Shown here: piece after piece, positions 23,310-32,189 of the stretch | How positions within the stretch are numbered: the stretch's first letter is position 1 | Layout of the letters: each line of letters begins with the position of its first letter | Translations under genes and position numbers: made by a program | DNA from: Bacteroidales bacterium M8 | GTDB lineage: Bacteria > Bacteroidota > Bacteroidia > Bacteroidales > Muribaculaceae | Reading direction: 5' to 3' | DNA length: 34,814 bases | NCBI GenBank assembly: GCA_001689495.1 | Contig: LUJS01000007.1 | Span: 2,811 to 37,624, forward strand | The notes under the pieces: model-generated | The model's database searches: none | Seen by the model: only the letters and a program-made list of their open reading frames with translations | Told to the model about the DNA's origin: nothing

Positions 23310-24056
23310 TTACTTCTTGGGGTTCTTCTTGAGATAGTCAAGGATGAGCGCCGAGTCGACCTGATTGATGTTGTCAATCTGATAACGCGAGATCTGGTTG
23401 ATCTGCATTTCGTCGAGCGCGCTGATCAGGCTTTCCCATGAAGCCTCGGGAGCGGCTTTGATAATGACCACGGGGCGGGTGAGGGTGGAGTCGTTGCGGA
23501 TCTCCTTAGCGCGGGCCTGATAGATAGAGTCGTTGATGTCCTTGTTGGGCGAGAACTCTTTGTTGCGCCAGCGTGCTTTCTCCTTGTCGATTTTCTCGAG
23601 CACCTGCTTGTTGCGGTCATGAAGGATCTTGCGGATGCCTTGCTGGAGTTTGCCGTCATTGCCTATGAATTGCTCTGCCTTGAGCTTGTTGTTGTCGATG
23701 AGGCCGTCACCGTCGGTGTCGGCGATCTCGGGCATACCTTCATAGAAATAAACGGTGTTCATCGGACGACCGTTGTCGTCTTTCTTGACGTCTCCGTTGG
23801 CATTGCGGTCAGTGGTCAGGATGAGTGTGATTGCTTCGGATTCCTTGGCTTTGTTCATCTGGTTCTGCTCTACTTTCTCGTTCGAGGGGAGCGAGATGGT
23901 GAGCGTCTGAGACTTAATCATCGTGGTACAAAGCATGAAGAATGTAATCAGAAGCATGTTCATGTCCACCATGGGGGTGAAGTCCACATGGATCGACATT
24001 TTCTTCTGGGCGCCTTTTTTCTTTTTGCCGCCGTCTGATTGTTCGATTTGTGCCAT
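23310..24056 (-). CDS. exbD: ExbD/TolR family protein (second copy, 248 aa)
   Basis: A basic N-terminus (KKKKGAQKKM) precedes the single transmembrane helix with the conserved family segment VDFTPMVDMNMLLITFFMLCT. Asp31 is at the proton-pathway position. The periplasmic part is long (about 190 residues) compared with classical ExbD of about 140 aa. It ends in the expected VIIKAAPEASWESLISALDEMQINQISRY-like fold block. It forms the proton channel with ExbB and supports TonB. It starts 5 nt after the first exbD stop. Confidence 0.9.
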   Translation of the reverse strand: MAQIEQSDGGKKKKGAQKKMSIHVDFTPMVDMNMLLITFFMLCTTMIKSQTLTISLPSNEKVEQNQMNKAKESEAITLILTTDRNANGDVKKDDNGRPMNTVYFYEGMPEIADTDGDGLIDNNKLKAEQFIGNDGKLQQGIRKILHDRNKQVLEKIDKEKARWRNKEFSPNKDINDSIYQARAKEIRNDSTLTRPVVIIKAAPEASWESLISALDEMQINQISRYQIDNINQVDSALILDYLKKNPKK

Positions 24057-24061
24057 AGTGA

Positions 24062-24778
24062 TTATTCTTGCTCAGTTTTTAAAGCCGTCATGATGCTGAA
24101 GCGGTTCATCTTCAGTGTCTGGAGATTGTCGAGGACGTCGTGGACGGTGGTGTAGGGGGTGTCCTTGTCGGCCTTGACAGCGATACCTTCGCCTTTCTTC
24201 ATGGCTTTCTGGAGGTTGTCGTTTCCGGAGTTGTAGATGGCGCGCATCCAGATCTGGAACTCGTTGAGACGCTCCATGTCCTTGTTGTCGTTGATGGGTA
24301 TACCAACGCCCTTCTGGGTCATGTCCGAGATGAACTTGTCCTGTTCGGTCTGAGACATGGAGAGGAACTGGTGGAGTACCTGAAAGGGTACGCCGAACAT
24401 ATTGATCTTAGAGAAGGCCTCGCGATCGGCGGCCGTGATCTGCACCGGGTTGCCGGGGTGCTGCTTGTTGTAAAGCGTTACTGCTTCATCGAGGATAGTC
24501 TTGCGGAGTGCCTCGGAGCCCCAAGTGTCCTTGGTGGCAGCGTCGGCATCGCCGGCTATGGAGATGAAAACTTTCCCTTCGGGGCTGACGAGCACCGAGG
24601 CCAAGTTGGCCGTGGGCACTTTCTGCTCCGACACGGAGGAGGGGGTCATGACGGTGACCGGCTCCTTCTGAAGGAAGGTTGATGTCAACATGAAGAAAGT
24701 AAGCAAGAGCACAGTCACGTCGCTCATCGCGGTCATGTCGATGAGGGTGCTTTTTCTCTTAATTTTTACTTTTCCCAT
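24062..24778 (-). CDS. exbD: ExbD/TolR family protein (first copy, 238 aa)
   Basis: A single N-terminal transmembrane helix contains IDMTAMSDVTVLLLTFFMLTS, with the essential Asp20. A periplasmic domain of about 195 residues follows, including a long insertion, and ends in VHDVLDNLQTLKMNRFSIMTA. It is related to the downstream copy but clearly different. Two unequal ExbDs beside one ExbB are usual in Bacteroidetes and suggest a mixed channel. It lies 74 nt after exbB. Confidence 0.9.
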   Translation of the reverse strand: MGKVKIKRKSTLIDMTAMSDVTVLLLTFFMLTSTFLQKEPVTVMTPSSVSEQKVPTANLASVLVSPEGKVFISIAGDADAATKDTWGSEALRKTILDEAVTLYNKQHPGNPVQITAADREAFSKINMFGVPFQVLHQFLSMSQTEQDKFISDMTQKGVGIPINDNKDMERLNEFQIWMRAIYNSGNDNLQKAMKKGEGIAVKADKDTPYTTVHDVLDNLQTLKMNRFSIMTALKTEQE

Positions 24779-24852
24779 ATTACGTATCGGTTATTGATGT
24801 GAAGGTTTTTTAGGGTTGACCTTTCAGTCAGTCTGTGATAGGTAACAGGGGA

Positions 24853-25680
24853 TTAGTGAGAAGCGGCGAATGTCTGAACGATGCTGTAGCCGACCTCGTC
24901 GATAGCGTAGGTGAGGTTGTCGATCTTGTTGGTGTAGAAGTTGTAAGAGATTACAGCGAATGCACCGGTGGCGATACCGAAGGCGGTGTTGATAAGGGCC
25001 TCCGAGATACCGGTCGAGAGCTCGGTCGAGTCAGGAGCACCTGAAGCGGCGAGGGCCTGGAACGACTTGATCATACCGATCACAGTACCGAGAAGACCGA
25101 CGAGGGTACCGAGGGTTGTGAGGGTAGCGACGATGGGGAGGTTCTGCTGCAGGGCGGGCATCTGGAGTGCGGTGGCCTCCTCGACAGCCTTCTGGAGGTT
25201 GGCGATCTTCTGCTCCTTGCTGAGGACGGTGTTCTTGTCCATCTCCTCGTATGCGTTGAGGGCCGAGTTAACGACGTCGGCTACGACACCCTTCTGAGTC
25301 TTGCAGAGGTCCTTGGCGGCGTTGATGTTGCCGGCTGCGAGGTTCTTCTTGACACCGGCTACGAATTTCTCGATCGAGCCTTTGCCCTTTGCAGAAGAGA
25401 GGGCGATCCAGCGCTCTACAGAGAGAACGATAACGGTGAGGAAGAGGGTCTGGAGGATAGGCACGATGAATCCTCCCTTGTAGATGGTGCCCCAGAGGTC
25501 GATGGGGTGGCCCTCCTCGAAGTGAGACTCATGGCCGAACCAGAAGAAGAAGAGGCAGACTGCCACTACGAGGCAGGCGAGGATCACCAGGAAGGCGTTC
25601 TTGATACCGGCAACTTGGCTGCCTTGGGGTTTTTGCGACTGTGCTGCACGTGCGGGTGCGGCGGTAGGCTTTTGTTCCAT
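24853..25680 (-). CDS. exbB: ExbB/MotA/TolQ proton channel protein
   Basis: This 275-aa protein has three transmembrane segments: about 28-48, about 68-90 (IVPILQTLFLTVIVLSVERWIAL) and a long C-terminal pair region. The family signature LPIVATLTTLGTLVGLLGTVIGMIKSFQAL is followed by GISEALINTAFGIATGAFAVISYNFY. The N-terminus carries an extra Ala/Pro/Gln-rich stretch and a first helix not found in short ExbB proteins. It is the first gene of exbB-exbD-exbD-tonB and has a good promoter with a long leader (about 230 nt). Confidence 0.93.
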   Translation of the reverse strand: MEQKPTAAPARAAQSQKPQGSQVAGIKNAFLVILACLVVAVCLFFFWFGHESHFEEGHPIDLWGTIYKGGFIVPILQTLFLTVIVLSVERWIALSSAKGKGSIEKFVAGVKKNLAAGNINAAKDLCKTQKGVVADVVNSALNAYEEMDKNTVLSKEQKIANLQKAVEEATALQMPALQQNLPIVATLTTLGTLVGLLGTVIGMIKSFQALAASGAPDSTELSTGISEALINTAFGIATGAFAVISYNFYTNKIDNLTYAIDEVGYSIVQTFAASH

Positions 25681-25918
25681 AATTTGAGGTTGAATGTTGA
25701 TGTTTTGGTTTATTTATTTGTTAGTTTTGATGATTCAATGGCTTGCAAAAAGACGTGACTCCTACCGCCGGGAGCAGGTGCGTGTGTGCCTGACGGGGCT
25801 GTGGCATATCGCTTCATTACGGGTACGGGTCTCGTTTTTCAGGGTGATTTTGATGATTTTTTGCTATTACATGGTACCGATTTCCACCATCTCGGAACGA
25901 GTGATTTTAAACGATATG

Positions 25919-25950
25919 CAAAATTAAAAGGAAATTTCGGTGTTTGCAAA
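25919..25950 (-). promoter_or_regulatory. Bacteroidetes-type promoter of the exbB operon
   Basis: On the minus strand TTTG (25947-25950), a 20-nt spacer and TAATTTTG (25919-25926) match the consensus. The -33 lies in the perfect palindrome GTTTGCAAAC (25942-25951). The resulting leader of about 230 nt (25681-25912) contains no gene that I can support. The rest of the 493-nt divergent spacer to nqrA is AT-rich and non-coding. Confidence 0.75.
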
Positions 25951-26076
25951 CCTTTTAGGCCTTTTTTTTACGCAATGCCCCTCATTTTTTTCAACGGTGG
26001 GATGCCTTTGGCGTTTTTTGCAACCGCTTAATCTATTTTTTATTAATATATGCTAACAATATTGAAGAATTTTCGC

Positions 26077-26084
26077 TAAATTTG
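26077..26084 (+). promoter_or_regulatory. Candidate -7 box of the nqr operon
   Basis: TAAATTTG is a perfect TAnnTTTG about 90 nt upstream of nqrA. No TTTG is seen at the standard -33 spacing, which may mean activation or a weaker promoter. Confidence 0.55.
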
Positions 26085-26106
26085 CCACCTTAAAACAAGA
26101 AGTGTC

Positions 26107-26121
26107 CCGCCGCAGCGGCGG
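26107..26121 (+). other. Hairpin in the nqr leader
   Basis: CCGCCG-CAG-CGGCGG is a perfect 6-bp GC stem with a 3-nt loop, about 20 nt after the predicted transcription start in otherwise AT-rich leader RNA. It may stabilise or regulate the nqr mRNA; no known riboswitch is recognised. Confidence 0.5.
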
Positions 26122-26173
26122 AGACGATTTGCATTTTCTAAGGTATAATATACACAATTCAACTTTTTCACAC

Positions 26174-27514
26174 ATGAGAAAGACCGTTAACCTGACCAAA
26201 GGTTTGAACCTCGATCTTCGGGGTGGTCTGACAGACACCCGGGTGGCCGCGACAGTGCACCCCGGGCGTGTGGCCGTCGTGCCCGCCGACTTCCCGGGAT
26301 TCCTCCCCAAGCTCGACGTGGCCGAGGGCGACGCCGTCTGTCAGGGTCAGTCCCTGATGCACCACAAGGCCGACACGTCGCTGTGTCTGGTGTCGCCGGC
26401 TGCCGGAGTGGTCGAGAGTATTGTCCGTGGTCCCCGCCGCCGCATAGAGCGCGTGGTGGTCAGGGTGGCCGAGGGGGGCGAGAGCCGTCCGGCCGCCGTG
26501 ACCGTCGATGCCTCGGATGCCACGTCGGTGGACGAGGCGCTCAAGAGGTCGGGCCTCAAGGCCATGATGCGACAGCGCCCGTATGACATCGTGCCCCTCG
26601 ACGGGGCTCCGCGCGACATATTCGTCACCGCCATGGACACCGCTCCGCTGGCGCTTAACCTCGATGTCGAGGTGGCCGACTGCGTCGCCGCCATCGAGGC
26701 CGGAGTGGCCGCGCTGTCGACACTCACCGCCGGCACTATATATATAGGTGTGGCCGCCGGGTCCAAGCTCCCCGACATCAAGGGGGCCGAGATGGTGGAG
26801 TTTCCGATGCTGCACCCCGCGGGCAATGCCGGAGTGCAGGCCGCCAACATCGCTCCCGTCAACAAGGGCGAGGTCATCTGGACCCTCGACATCGTCACGC
26901 TGGCGCGCATAGGCCGCCTGATGCAGACGGGACATACCGACTGGACCGTCGACGTGGCCGTGACCGGTGCTGAGGTCGAGACACCCCGCGTGGTCAGGAC
27001 CATCGCGGGCGCCGACCTCGACGACCTGCTGCGCGGCAACCTGCGCAACGACGGCGTGCACCACCGCATCATCTCGGGCAACGTGCTCACCGGCACCCCC
27101 GAGGGGCGCGAGGGTTTCCTGCGCTATCCCTACAGACAGATCACCGTGATACCCGAGGGCGACGATGCCGACGAGTTCATGGGCTGGGCGTCGCTGAGTC
27201 CGTCGAAGATGAGCGTGAGCCGCTCGTTTCTCGGACGCCTCTTCGGCCGCAAGTTCAACCCCGACGCGCGCCTGAACGGCGGCCGCAGGGCCATGATCAT
27301 GTCCGAGGTCTATGACCGCTTCTTCCCGATGGACATCCTGCCCGAGCATCTCGTCAAGGCCATCGAGGCCCGCGACATCGACCAGATGGAGGCTCTGGGC
27401 ATCTATGAGGTGGCCCCCGAGGACTTTGCCCTCGCCGAGTATGCCGACCCCTCGAAGCTCGAGCTGCAGAAGATCGTGCGCAACGGGCTCGACTATCTGC
27501 GCAGCGAGGTCTGA
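26174..27514 (+). CDS. nqrA: Na+-translocating NADH:quinone reductase subunit A
   Basis: This 446-aa peripheral subunit starts with the characteristic N-terminus NLTKGLNLDLRGG. It contains the family blocks GDAVCQGQSLMHHK, SPAAGVVESIVRG and HTDWTVDVAVTG, and has no membrane helix. In the complex it lies on the cytoplasmic face and contacts the quinone region. The start at 26174 is chosen because upstream residues lie in the leader and the ATG gives the family N-terminus. It is the first gene of nqrABCDEF. Confidence 0.95.
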   Translation: MRKTVNLTKGLNLDLRGGLTDTRVAATVHPGRVAVVPADFPGFLPKLDVAEGDAVCQGQSLMHHKADTSLCLVSPAAGVVESIVRGPRRRIERVVVRVAEGGESRPAAVTVDASDATSVDEALKRSGLKAMMRQRPYDIVPLDGAPRDIFVTAMDTAPLALNLDVEVADCVAAIEAGVAALSTLTAGTIYIGVAAGSKLPDIKGAEMVEFPMLHPAGNAGVQAANIAPVNKGEVIWTLDIVTLARIGRLMQTGHTDWTVDVAVTGAEVETPRVVRTIAGADLDDLLRGNLRNDGVHHRIISGNVLTGTPEGREGFLRYPYRQITVIPEGDDADEFMGWASLSPSKMSVSRSFLGRLFGRKFNPDARLNGGRRAMIMSEVYDRFFPMDILPEHLVKAIEARDIDQMEALGIYEVAPEDFALAEYADPSKLELQKIVRNGLDYLRSEV

Positions 27515-27550
27515 CCACCCTGCATCAAACCCAACTCCAGACAATTTCAA

Positions 27551-28765
27551 ATGAAAGCATTAAGAAAATATCTCAACCGCATCAAGCCCGCGTTCGAGCC
27601 CGGCGGCAGGCTGGAGAGCCTGCACAGCGTCTACGACGGGTTCGAGACCTTCCTCTTCACCCCCAACACCACGTCGGGGGCCGGAAGCGTCAACGTGCAC
27701 GACAGCCTCGACGCCAAGCGCATTATGATCATCGTGGTGCTGGCGCTGATGCCCTGTCTGCTCTTCGGCATGTATAACACGGGCTATCAGAACTGGCTGG
27801 CCGCCGGAGCCACCGAGTTTCCCTTCTGGCAGATCATGGCCTATGGATTTCTGGCCGTGCTGCCACGCATCGTCGTGACCTATGTCGTGGGTCTTGGCAT
27901 CGAGTTTGCCTTTGCCCAGTGGCGCCACGAGGAGATTCAGGAGGGTTTTCTCGTCACCGGCATCCTCGTACCCCTGATCTGCCCCATCGAGACCCCGCTG
28001 TGGATGCTCGCCGTGGCCACCGCCTTTGCAGTCATCTTTGCCAAGGAGGTGTTTGGCGGCACGGGCTATAACGTGTTCAATGTCGCTCTGGTGACGCGCG
28101 CGTTCCTCTTCTTTGCCTATCCGGCGCAGATGAGCGGCGACAAGGTCTTCGTGGCCTCGAGCAAGATATTCGGCCTCGGCCACGACCTGCCCGACACGTT
28201 CACCGGCGCCACCCCGCTGGGCCAGATCGCCTCGTTTGCAGGCGACAAGCTCACGCTGGTGGGCCTGAACGACGCCCCCATCTCGACTTGGGACGCCTTC
28301 CTTGGCCTGATACCCGGGTCGTTCGGCGAGACATCGACGCTGTGCATCCTCATCGGCGCCGCCCTGCTGCTCGTCACGGGCATGGCCTCGTGGCGCATCA
28401 TGCTCAGCGTGGTCGCCGGCGGACTGCTGATGGGCTGGATAGCCAACTTCTTCCAGACCCCGACCTATCCGGCCTCGTTCCTCTCGCCGCTGGACCAGCT
28501 GCTGTTCGGCGGCTTTGCCTTCGCGGCCGTCTTCATGGCCACCGACCCCGTCACGGCCGCCCGCACGGGCACGGGCAAGTATGTCTACGGATTTCTGGTG
28601 GGCGTCGTGGCCGTGCTGATACGCACCTACAACAACGGCTATCCCGAAGGCGCCATGCTGGCCGTGCTGCTGGCCAACGCCCTCGCCCCGCTGATAGACT
28701 ATTGCGTGGTCCAGTCCAACATCTCGCGCCGTCGCCGCAGGCTTGCCCGCCGCACCGCCGCATAA
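27551..28765 (+). CDS. nqrB: Na+-translocating NADH:quinone reductase subunit B
   Basis: This 404-aa polytopic membrane subunit of the RnfD/NqrB family follows nqrA by 36 nt. The FMN-linkage motif TGAT is visible at 218-221 (FTGATPLGQ), with Thr221 as the probable phosphoester-linked residue. DAKRIMIIVVLALMPCLLFG and FGGTGYNVFNVALVTRAFLFFAYPAQMSG are typical of NqrB. It carries covalent FMN and riboflavin and takes part in Na+ transfer. Confidence 0.95.
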   Translation: MKALRKYLNRIKPAFEPGGRLESLHSVYDGFETFLFTPNTTSGAGSVNVHDSLDAKRIMIIVVLALMPCLLFGMYNTGYQNWLAAGATEFPFWQIMAYGFLAVLPRIVVTYVVGLGIEFAFAQWRHEEIQEGFLVTGILVPLICPIETPLWMLAVATAFAVIFAKEVFGGTGYNVFNVALVTRAFLFFAYPAQMSGDKVFVASSKIFGLGHDLPDTFTGATPLGQIASFAGDKLTLVGLNDAPISTWDAFLGLIPGSFGETSTLCILIGAALLLVTGMASWRIMLSVVAGGLLMGWIANFFQTPTYPASFLSPLDQLLFGGFAFAAVFMATDPVTAARTGTGKYVYGFLVGVVAVLIRTYNNGYPEGAMLAVLLANALAPLIDYCVVQSNISRRRRRLARRTAA

Positions 28766-28790
28766 TCACACCACAATCACGCACACAGCT

Positions 28791-29495
28791 ATGAACAAGC
28801 AAAGCAATACATATACCATCATCTACATTGTAGTGCTGGTGGTGCTCGTCGGCACGGCCCTCGCATGGACCTCGCTGTCGCTCAAGGGGCGCCAGCAGCA
28901 GAACATCGACGCCGACAAGATGAGCCAGATACTGGCCGCAGCCCTCATCACTCCCGCCAAGGGCGAGGCCGTGGCCGAATTCAACAGGTATGTCACCTCG
29001 CAGTATGCTGTCGACGCCGAGGGCGCGCGCATCGAAGGGGCCGACGCATTCAAGATAGACGTGGCCGCCCAGAGCAAGCTCCCCGCCAACCGCCGCGAGC
29101 TCCCCGTCTATGAGTGCACGCTGGCCGACGGTGCCGTCAAGTACATACTGCCCGTCTATGGCGCCGGCCTGTGGGGCCCCATCTGGGGCTACGTGGCCTT
29201 CGACGCCGACGGCTCGACCATCTATGGCGCATACTTTGCCCATCAGGGCGAGACCCCCGGTCTGGGCGCCGAGATAGAGAAGCCTGTGTTCTCTGACCAG
29301 TTCCGCGGCAAGACCGTGTTCAAGGACGGACGCTTCCGCCCCGTGGCCGTGGTCAAGGCCGGACAGAAACCCCTCGACGGCGAGGACTATGTCGACGGCA
29401 TCTCGGGCGGCACCATCACCTCGAAGGGCGTGGGCTCGATGCTCGACAACTGCCTCACCCCATATCGCAAATTCCTACAGTCGCTGAGCGAATAA
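28791..29495 (+). CDS. nqrC: Na+-translocating NADH:quinone reductase subunit C
   Basis: This 234-aa subunit has one N-terminal membrane helix (about 8-28) and a periplasmic FMN-binding domain. The covalent FMN motif is SGGTITS (205-211), with Thr208 the probable attachment residue. The usual motif is SGATxTS, so the Ala-to-Gly change is a mild variation. LPVYGAGLWGPIWGYVAF and HQGETPGLGAEI are family hallmarks. The start at 28791 removes 16 upstream residues without family similarity. The gene lies 25 nt after nqrB. Confidence 0.94.
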   Translation: MNKQSNTYTIIYIVVLVVLVGTALAWTSLSLKGRQQQNIDADKMSQILAAALITPAKGEAVAEFNRYVTSQYAVDAEGARIEGADAFKIDVAAQSKLPANRRELPVYECTLADGAVKYILPVYGAGLWGPIWGYVAFDADGSTIYGAYFAHQGETPGLGAEIEKPVFSDQFRGKTVFKDGRFRPVAVVKAGQKPLDGEDYVDGISGGTITSKGVGSMLDNCLTPYRKFLQSLSE

Positions 29496-29508
29496 ACAGA
29501 CTATCCAC

Positions 29509-30135
29509 ATGGCAGACAAAATCAACAACAGCAGGGTGTTCCTCAACCCCCTCTCAAAAGACAACCCCGTGGTGGTGCAGGTGCTGGGCATCTGCTCGGT
29601 GCTCGCCGTCACCGCCAAACTCGAGCCGGCCATAGTGATGGGCATCTCCGTCATCGCCGTGCTTGCCTTTGCCAACGTCATCATATCCCTGATACGCAAC
29701 ACCATCCCCACCAACATCCGCATCATCGTGCAGCTCGTGGTGGTGGCCGGACTGGTGGTCATCGTCGATCAGGTGCTCAAGGCATACGCCTATGACGCCT
29801 CCAAGCAGCTCTCGGTCTTTATCGGCCTCATCATCACCAACTGCATCCTCATGGGCCGCCTCGAGGCCTTCGCCATGGCCAACAAGCCGTGGCCCTCGTT
29901 TCTCGACGGCGTGGGCAACGGCGTGGGCTATGCCCTGATACTGGTCATCGTCGGTTTCTTCCGCGAGCTGCTCGGATCGGGCACGCTGCTGGGCCATCAG
30001 GTCATACCCCAGAGCTTCTATGACGCCGGCTATGTCAACAACGGCCTCATGATCCTCCCCCCCATGGCCCTCATCGTGGTGGGATGCGTCATCTGGGTAC
30101 AGCGTTCGATCAACAAGGATCTTCAGGAAGACTGA
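29509..30135 (+). CDS. nqrD: Na+-translocating NADH:quinone reductase subunit D
   Basis: This 208-aa protein with six hydrophobic segments belongs to the NqrD/RnfE family. PLSKDNPVVVQVLGICSVLAVT near the N-terminus and TNCILMGRLEAFAM in the middle contain the conserved cysteines (in LGICS and TNCIL). With NqrE these are known to bind an intramembrane iron-sulfur centre. It lies 13 nt after nqrC. Confidence 0.95.
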   Translation: MADKINNSRVFLNPLSKDNPVVVQVLGICSVLAVTAKLEPAIVMGISVIAVLAFANVIISLIRNTIPTNIRIIVQLVVVAGLVVIVDQVLKAYAYDASKQLSVFIGLIITNCILMGRLEAFAMANKPWPSFLDGVGNGVGYALILVIVGFFRELLGSGTLLGHQVIPQSFYDAGYVNNGLMILPPMALIVVGCVIWVQRSINKDLQED

Positions 30136-30168
30136 TTCAACCCCCACCGATAACCGAAATCAGACAAA

Positions 30169-30786
30169 ATGGAAAATTTCAACATCTTCATACGGTCGAT
30201 CTTTGTCGACAACATGATCTTCGCCTACTTTCTGGGCATGTGCTCGTTCATAGCCGTGTCCAAGAATGTCAAGACCGCCTTCGGTCTGGGCGTGGCCGTC
30301 ACCTTCATGCTGGTGGTGACGCTGCCGGTCAACTATCTGCTGCAGACCTACGTGCTCAGCCCCGGCGCCCTGACGTGGCTGGGCCCCGAGTATGCCGAGG
30401 TCGACCTCAGCTTCCTGTCGCTCATAATGTTCATCGCCGTCATCGCCTCGATGACGCAGCTGGTCGAGATGGCCGTCGAGAAATACTCGCCCGCCCTCTA
30501 CTCGTCGCTGGGCATCTTCTTGCCCCTCATCGCCGTCAACTGCGCCATTCTGGGCGGCTCGCTGTTCATGCAGCAGCGCGACTTCCCCTCGGTGTGGACC
30601 GCCGTCTGCGCCGGCGGCGGCTGGGGGCTGGGCTGGCTGCTGGCCATCACGGCCATCGCCGCCATACGCGAGCGTCTGGCCGTCTACTCAAACATACCCC
30701 GCCCCCTGCGCGGCGTGGGCATCACATTCATTCTCACCGCCCTCATGGGGATAGCCTTCATGAGCTTCCTCGGCATAAAAATCTGA
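30169..30786 (+). CDS. nqrE: Na+-translocating NADH:quinone reductase subunit E
   Basis: This 205-aa protein with six membrane segments belongs to the NqrE/RnfA family. SIFVDNMIFAYFLGMCSFIAVSK and PLIAVNCAILGGSLFMQQRDF hold the two conserved cysteines that pair with those of NqrD around the intramembrane iron centre. NqrD and NqrE have inverted topology relative to each other. The gene lies 33 nt after nqrD and 7 nt before nqrF. Confidence 0.95.
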   Translation: MENFNIFIRSIFVDNMIFAYFLGMCSFIAVSKNVKTAFGLGVAVTFMLVVTLPVNYLLQTYVLSPGALTWLGPEYAEVDLSFLSLIMFIAVIASMTQLVEMAVEKYSPALYSSLGIFLPLIAVNCAILGGSLFMQQRDFPSVWTAVCAGGGWGLGWLLAITAIAAIRERLAVYSNIPRPLRGVGITFILTALMGIAFMSFLGIKI

Positions 30787-30793
30787 CACAACC

Positions 30794-32059
30794 ATGCTGA
30801 CGATACTGACCGGCGTGTGCATATTCCTGATCATAACCCTTGCCCTTGTGATCATACTGCTCATAGCCAAGAAATATCTGGTCCACTCGGGCAAGGTGAC
30901 CATCACCATCAACGGCGACACCACCATCGAGGCCGACTCGGGCAAATCGCTCCTCTCGACCTTTGCCGACCACAACATCTTCCTGTCGTCGGCCTGCGGC
31001 GGCAAAGGCAGCTGCGGCCAATGCAAGTGTCAGGTCTTCGAGGGGGGCGGCGACATACTGCCCACCGAGAAGGTACACTTCTCGCGCAAGGAACAGCAAG
31101 ACCACTGGCGTCTGGGATGTCAGGTCAAGATCAAGGAAGACTGCTCGGTGGGCATCCCCGCCTCGGCCCTCGACGTCAAGGAGTGGGAGTGCGAGGTCAT
31201 CTCGAACCGCAACGTGGCCACCTTCATCAAGGAGTTCATCGTCGCCCTCCCCGAGGGTGCCCACATGGACTTCATCCCCGGCTCGTATGCCCAGATCAAG
31301 ATTCCCGAATACGAGATGGACTATGACCGCGACATCGACAAGAGCCTCATCGGCGACGAATACCTGCCCGCGTGGCAGAAGTTCGGCCTCTTCGGCCTCA
31401 AGTGCCGCAACACCGAGACCACCGTCCGCGCATACTCGATGGCCAACTATCCCGAAGAGGGCGACCGCATCATGCTCACAGTGCGCATAGCCACGCCACC
31501 CTTCAGGCCCAAGCCCCAGACAGGATTCATGGACGTGATGCCCGGCATAGCCTCGAGCTATATCTTCACCCTCAAGCCCGGCGACAAGGTAGTCATGTCG
31601 GGCCCCTATGGCGACTTCCACCCCATCGTCGACTCTAAGGCCGAGATGATGTGGATTGGCGGCGGCGCCGGCATGGCACCCCTGCGCGCACAGATAATGT
31701 GGATGACCAAGACGCTCCACACCACCGACCGCGTGATGAACTACTTCTATGGCGCCCGCGCCCTCAATGAGGTGTTCTATCTCGACGACTTCCTGCAGCT
31801 CGAGCGCGAGTTCCCCAACTTCCGATTCCACCTCGCCCTCGACCGCCCCGACCCCGCCGCAGACGCCGCCGGCGTCAAGTACACCGCCGGATTCGTGCAT
31901 CAGGTCATCTACGAGACATATCTCAAGAACCATCCCGACCCCGAGGACATCGAATACTATATGTGCGGCCCCGGCCCCATGAGCTCGGCGGTCAACAAGA
32001 TGCTCGACGACCTCGGCGTAGACCCCACCTCGGTCCACTACGACAACTTCGGCGGCTGA
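30794..32059 (+). CDS. nqrF: Na+-translocating NADH:quinone reductase subunit F
   Basis: This 421-aa NADH-oxidising subunit has an N-terminal membrane helix (about 4-25). A plant-type 2Fe-2S ferredoxin domain follows (ACGGKGSCGQCKC; Cys68, Cys74, Cys77 and Cys109). The FAD domain has RAYSMANYP (212-220), and the NADH domain has GGGAGMAPLR and YMCGPGPM near the C-terminus. It is the electron entry point of the complex. It is the last gene of nqrABCDEF, followed by a GC-rich hairpin. Confidence 0.96.
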   Translation: MLTILTGVCIFLIITLALVIILLIAKKYLVHSGKVTITINGDTTIEADSGKSLLSTFADHNIFLSSACGGKGSCGQCKCQVFEGGGDILPTEKVHFSRKEQQDHWRLGCQVKIKEDCSVGIPASALDVKEWECEVISNRNVATFIKEFIVALPEGAHMDFIPGSYAQIKIPEYEMDYDRDIDKSLIGDEYLPAWQKFGLFGLKCRNTETTVRAYSMANYPEEGDRIMLTVRIATPPFRPKPQTGFMDVMPGIASSYIFTLKPGDKVVMSGPYGDFHPIVDSKAEMMWIGGGAGMAPLRAQIMWMTKTLHTTDRVMNYFYGARALNEVFYLDDFLQLEREFPNFRFHLALDRPDPAADAAGVKYTAGFVHQVIYETYLKNHPDPEDIEYYMCGPGPMSSAVNKMLDDLGVDPTSVHYDNFGG

Positions 32060-32086
32060 CGTCCCCGAGCCGTCCCCACTGCATAC

Positions 32087-32133
32087 CCAAGCCCCGCCCG
32101 TCAGGCCCCCACAGGCCCCGCGGCGGGGCTTGG
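32087..32133 (+). terminator. GC-rich hairpin ending the nqr operon
   Basis: CCAAGCCCCGCC (32087-32098) pairs with GGCGGGGCTTGG (32122-32133). A competing smaller hairpin, GCCCCG-CGG-CGGGGC (32115-32129), uses the same right arm. No clear U-tract follows. It lies about 30 nt after the nqrF stop. Confidence 0.6.
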
Positions 32134-32146
32134 CGTCTCTGCACCC

Positions 32147-32178
32147 CTTGCAAAACTCCGCGGATATGCCTAACTTTG
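32147..32178 (+). promoter_or_regulatory. Bacteroidetes-type promoter of the TPR regulator gene
   Basis: CTTG (32147-32150) then a 20-nt spacer and TAACTTTG (32171-32178) fit the consensus with one mismatch in the -33. The start codon at 32190 lies only 11 nt past the -7 box, so the leader would be very short (about 5 nt). Confidence 0.7.
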
Positions 32179-32189
32179 TGTCAGGAATT

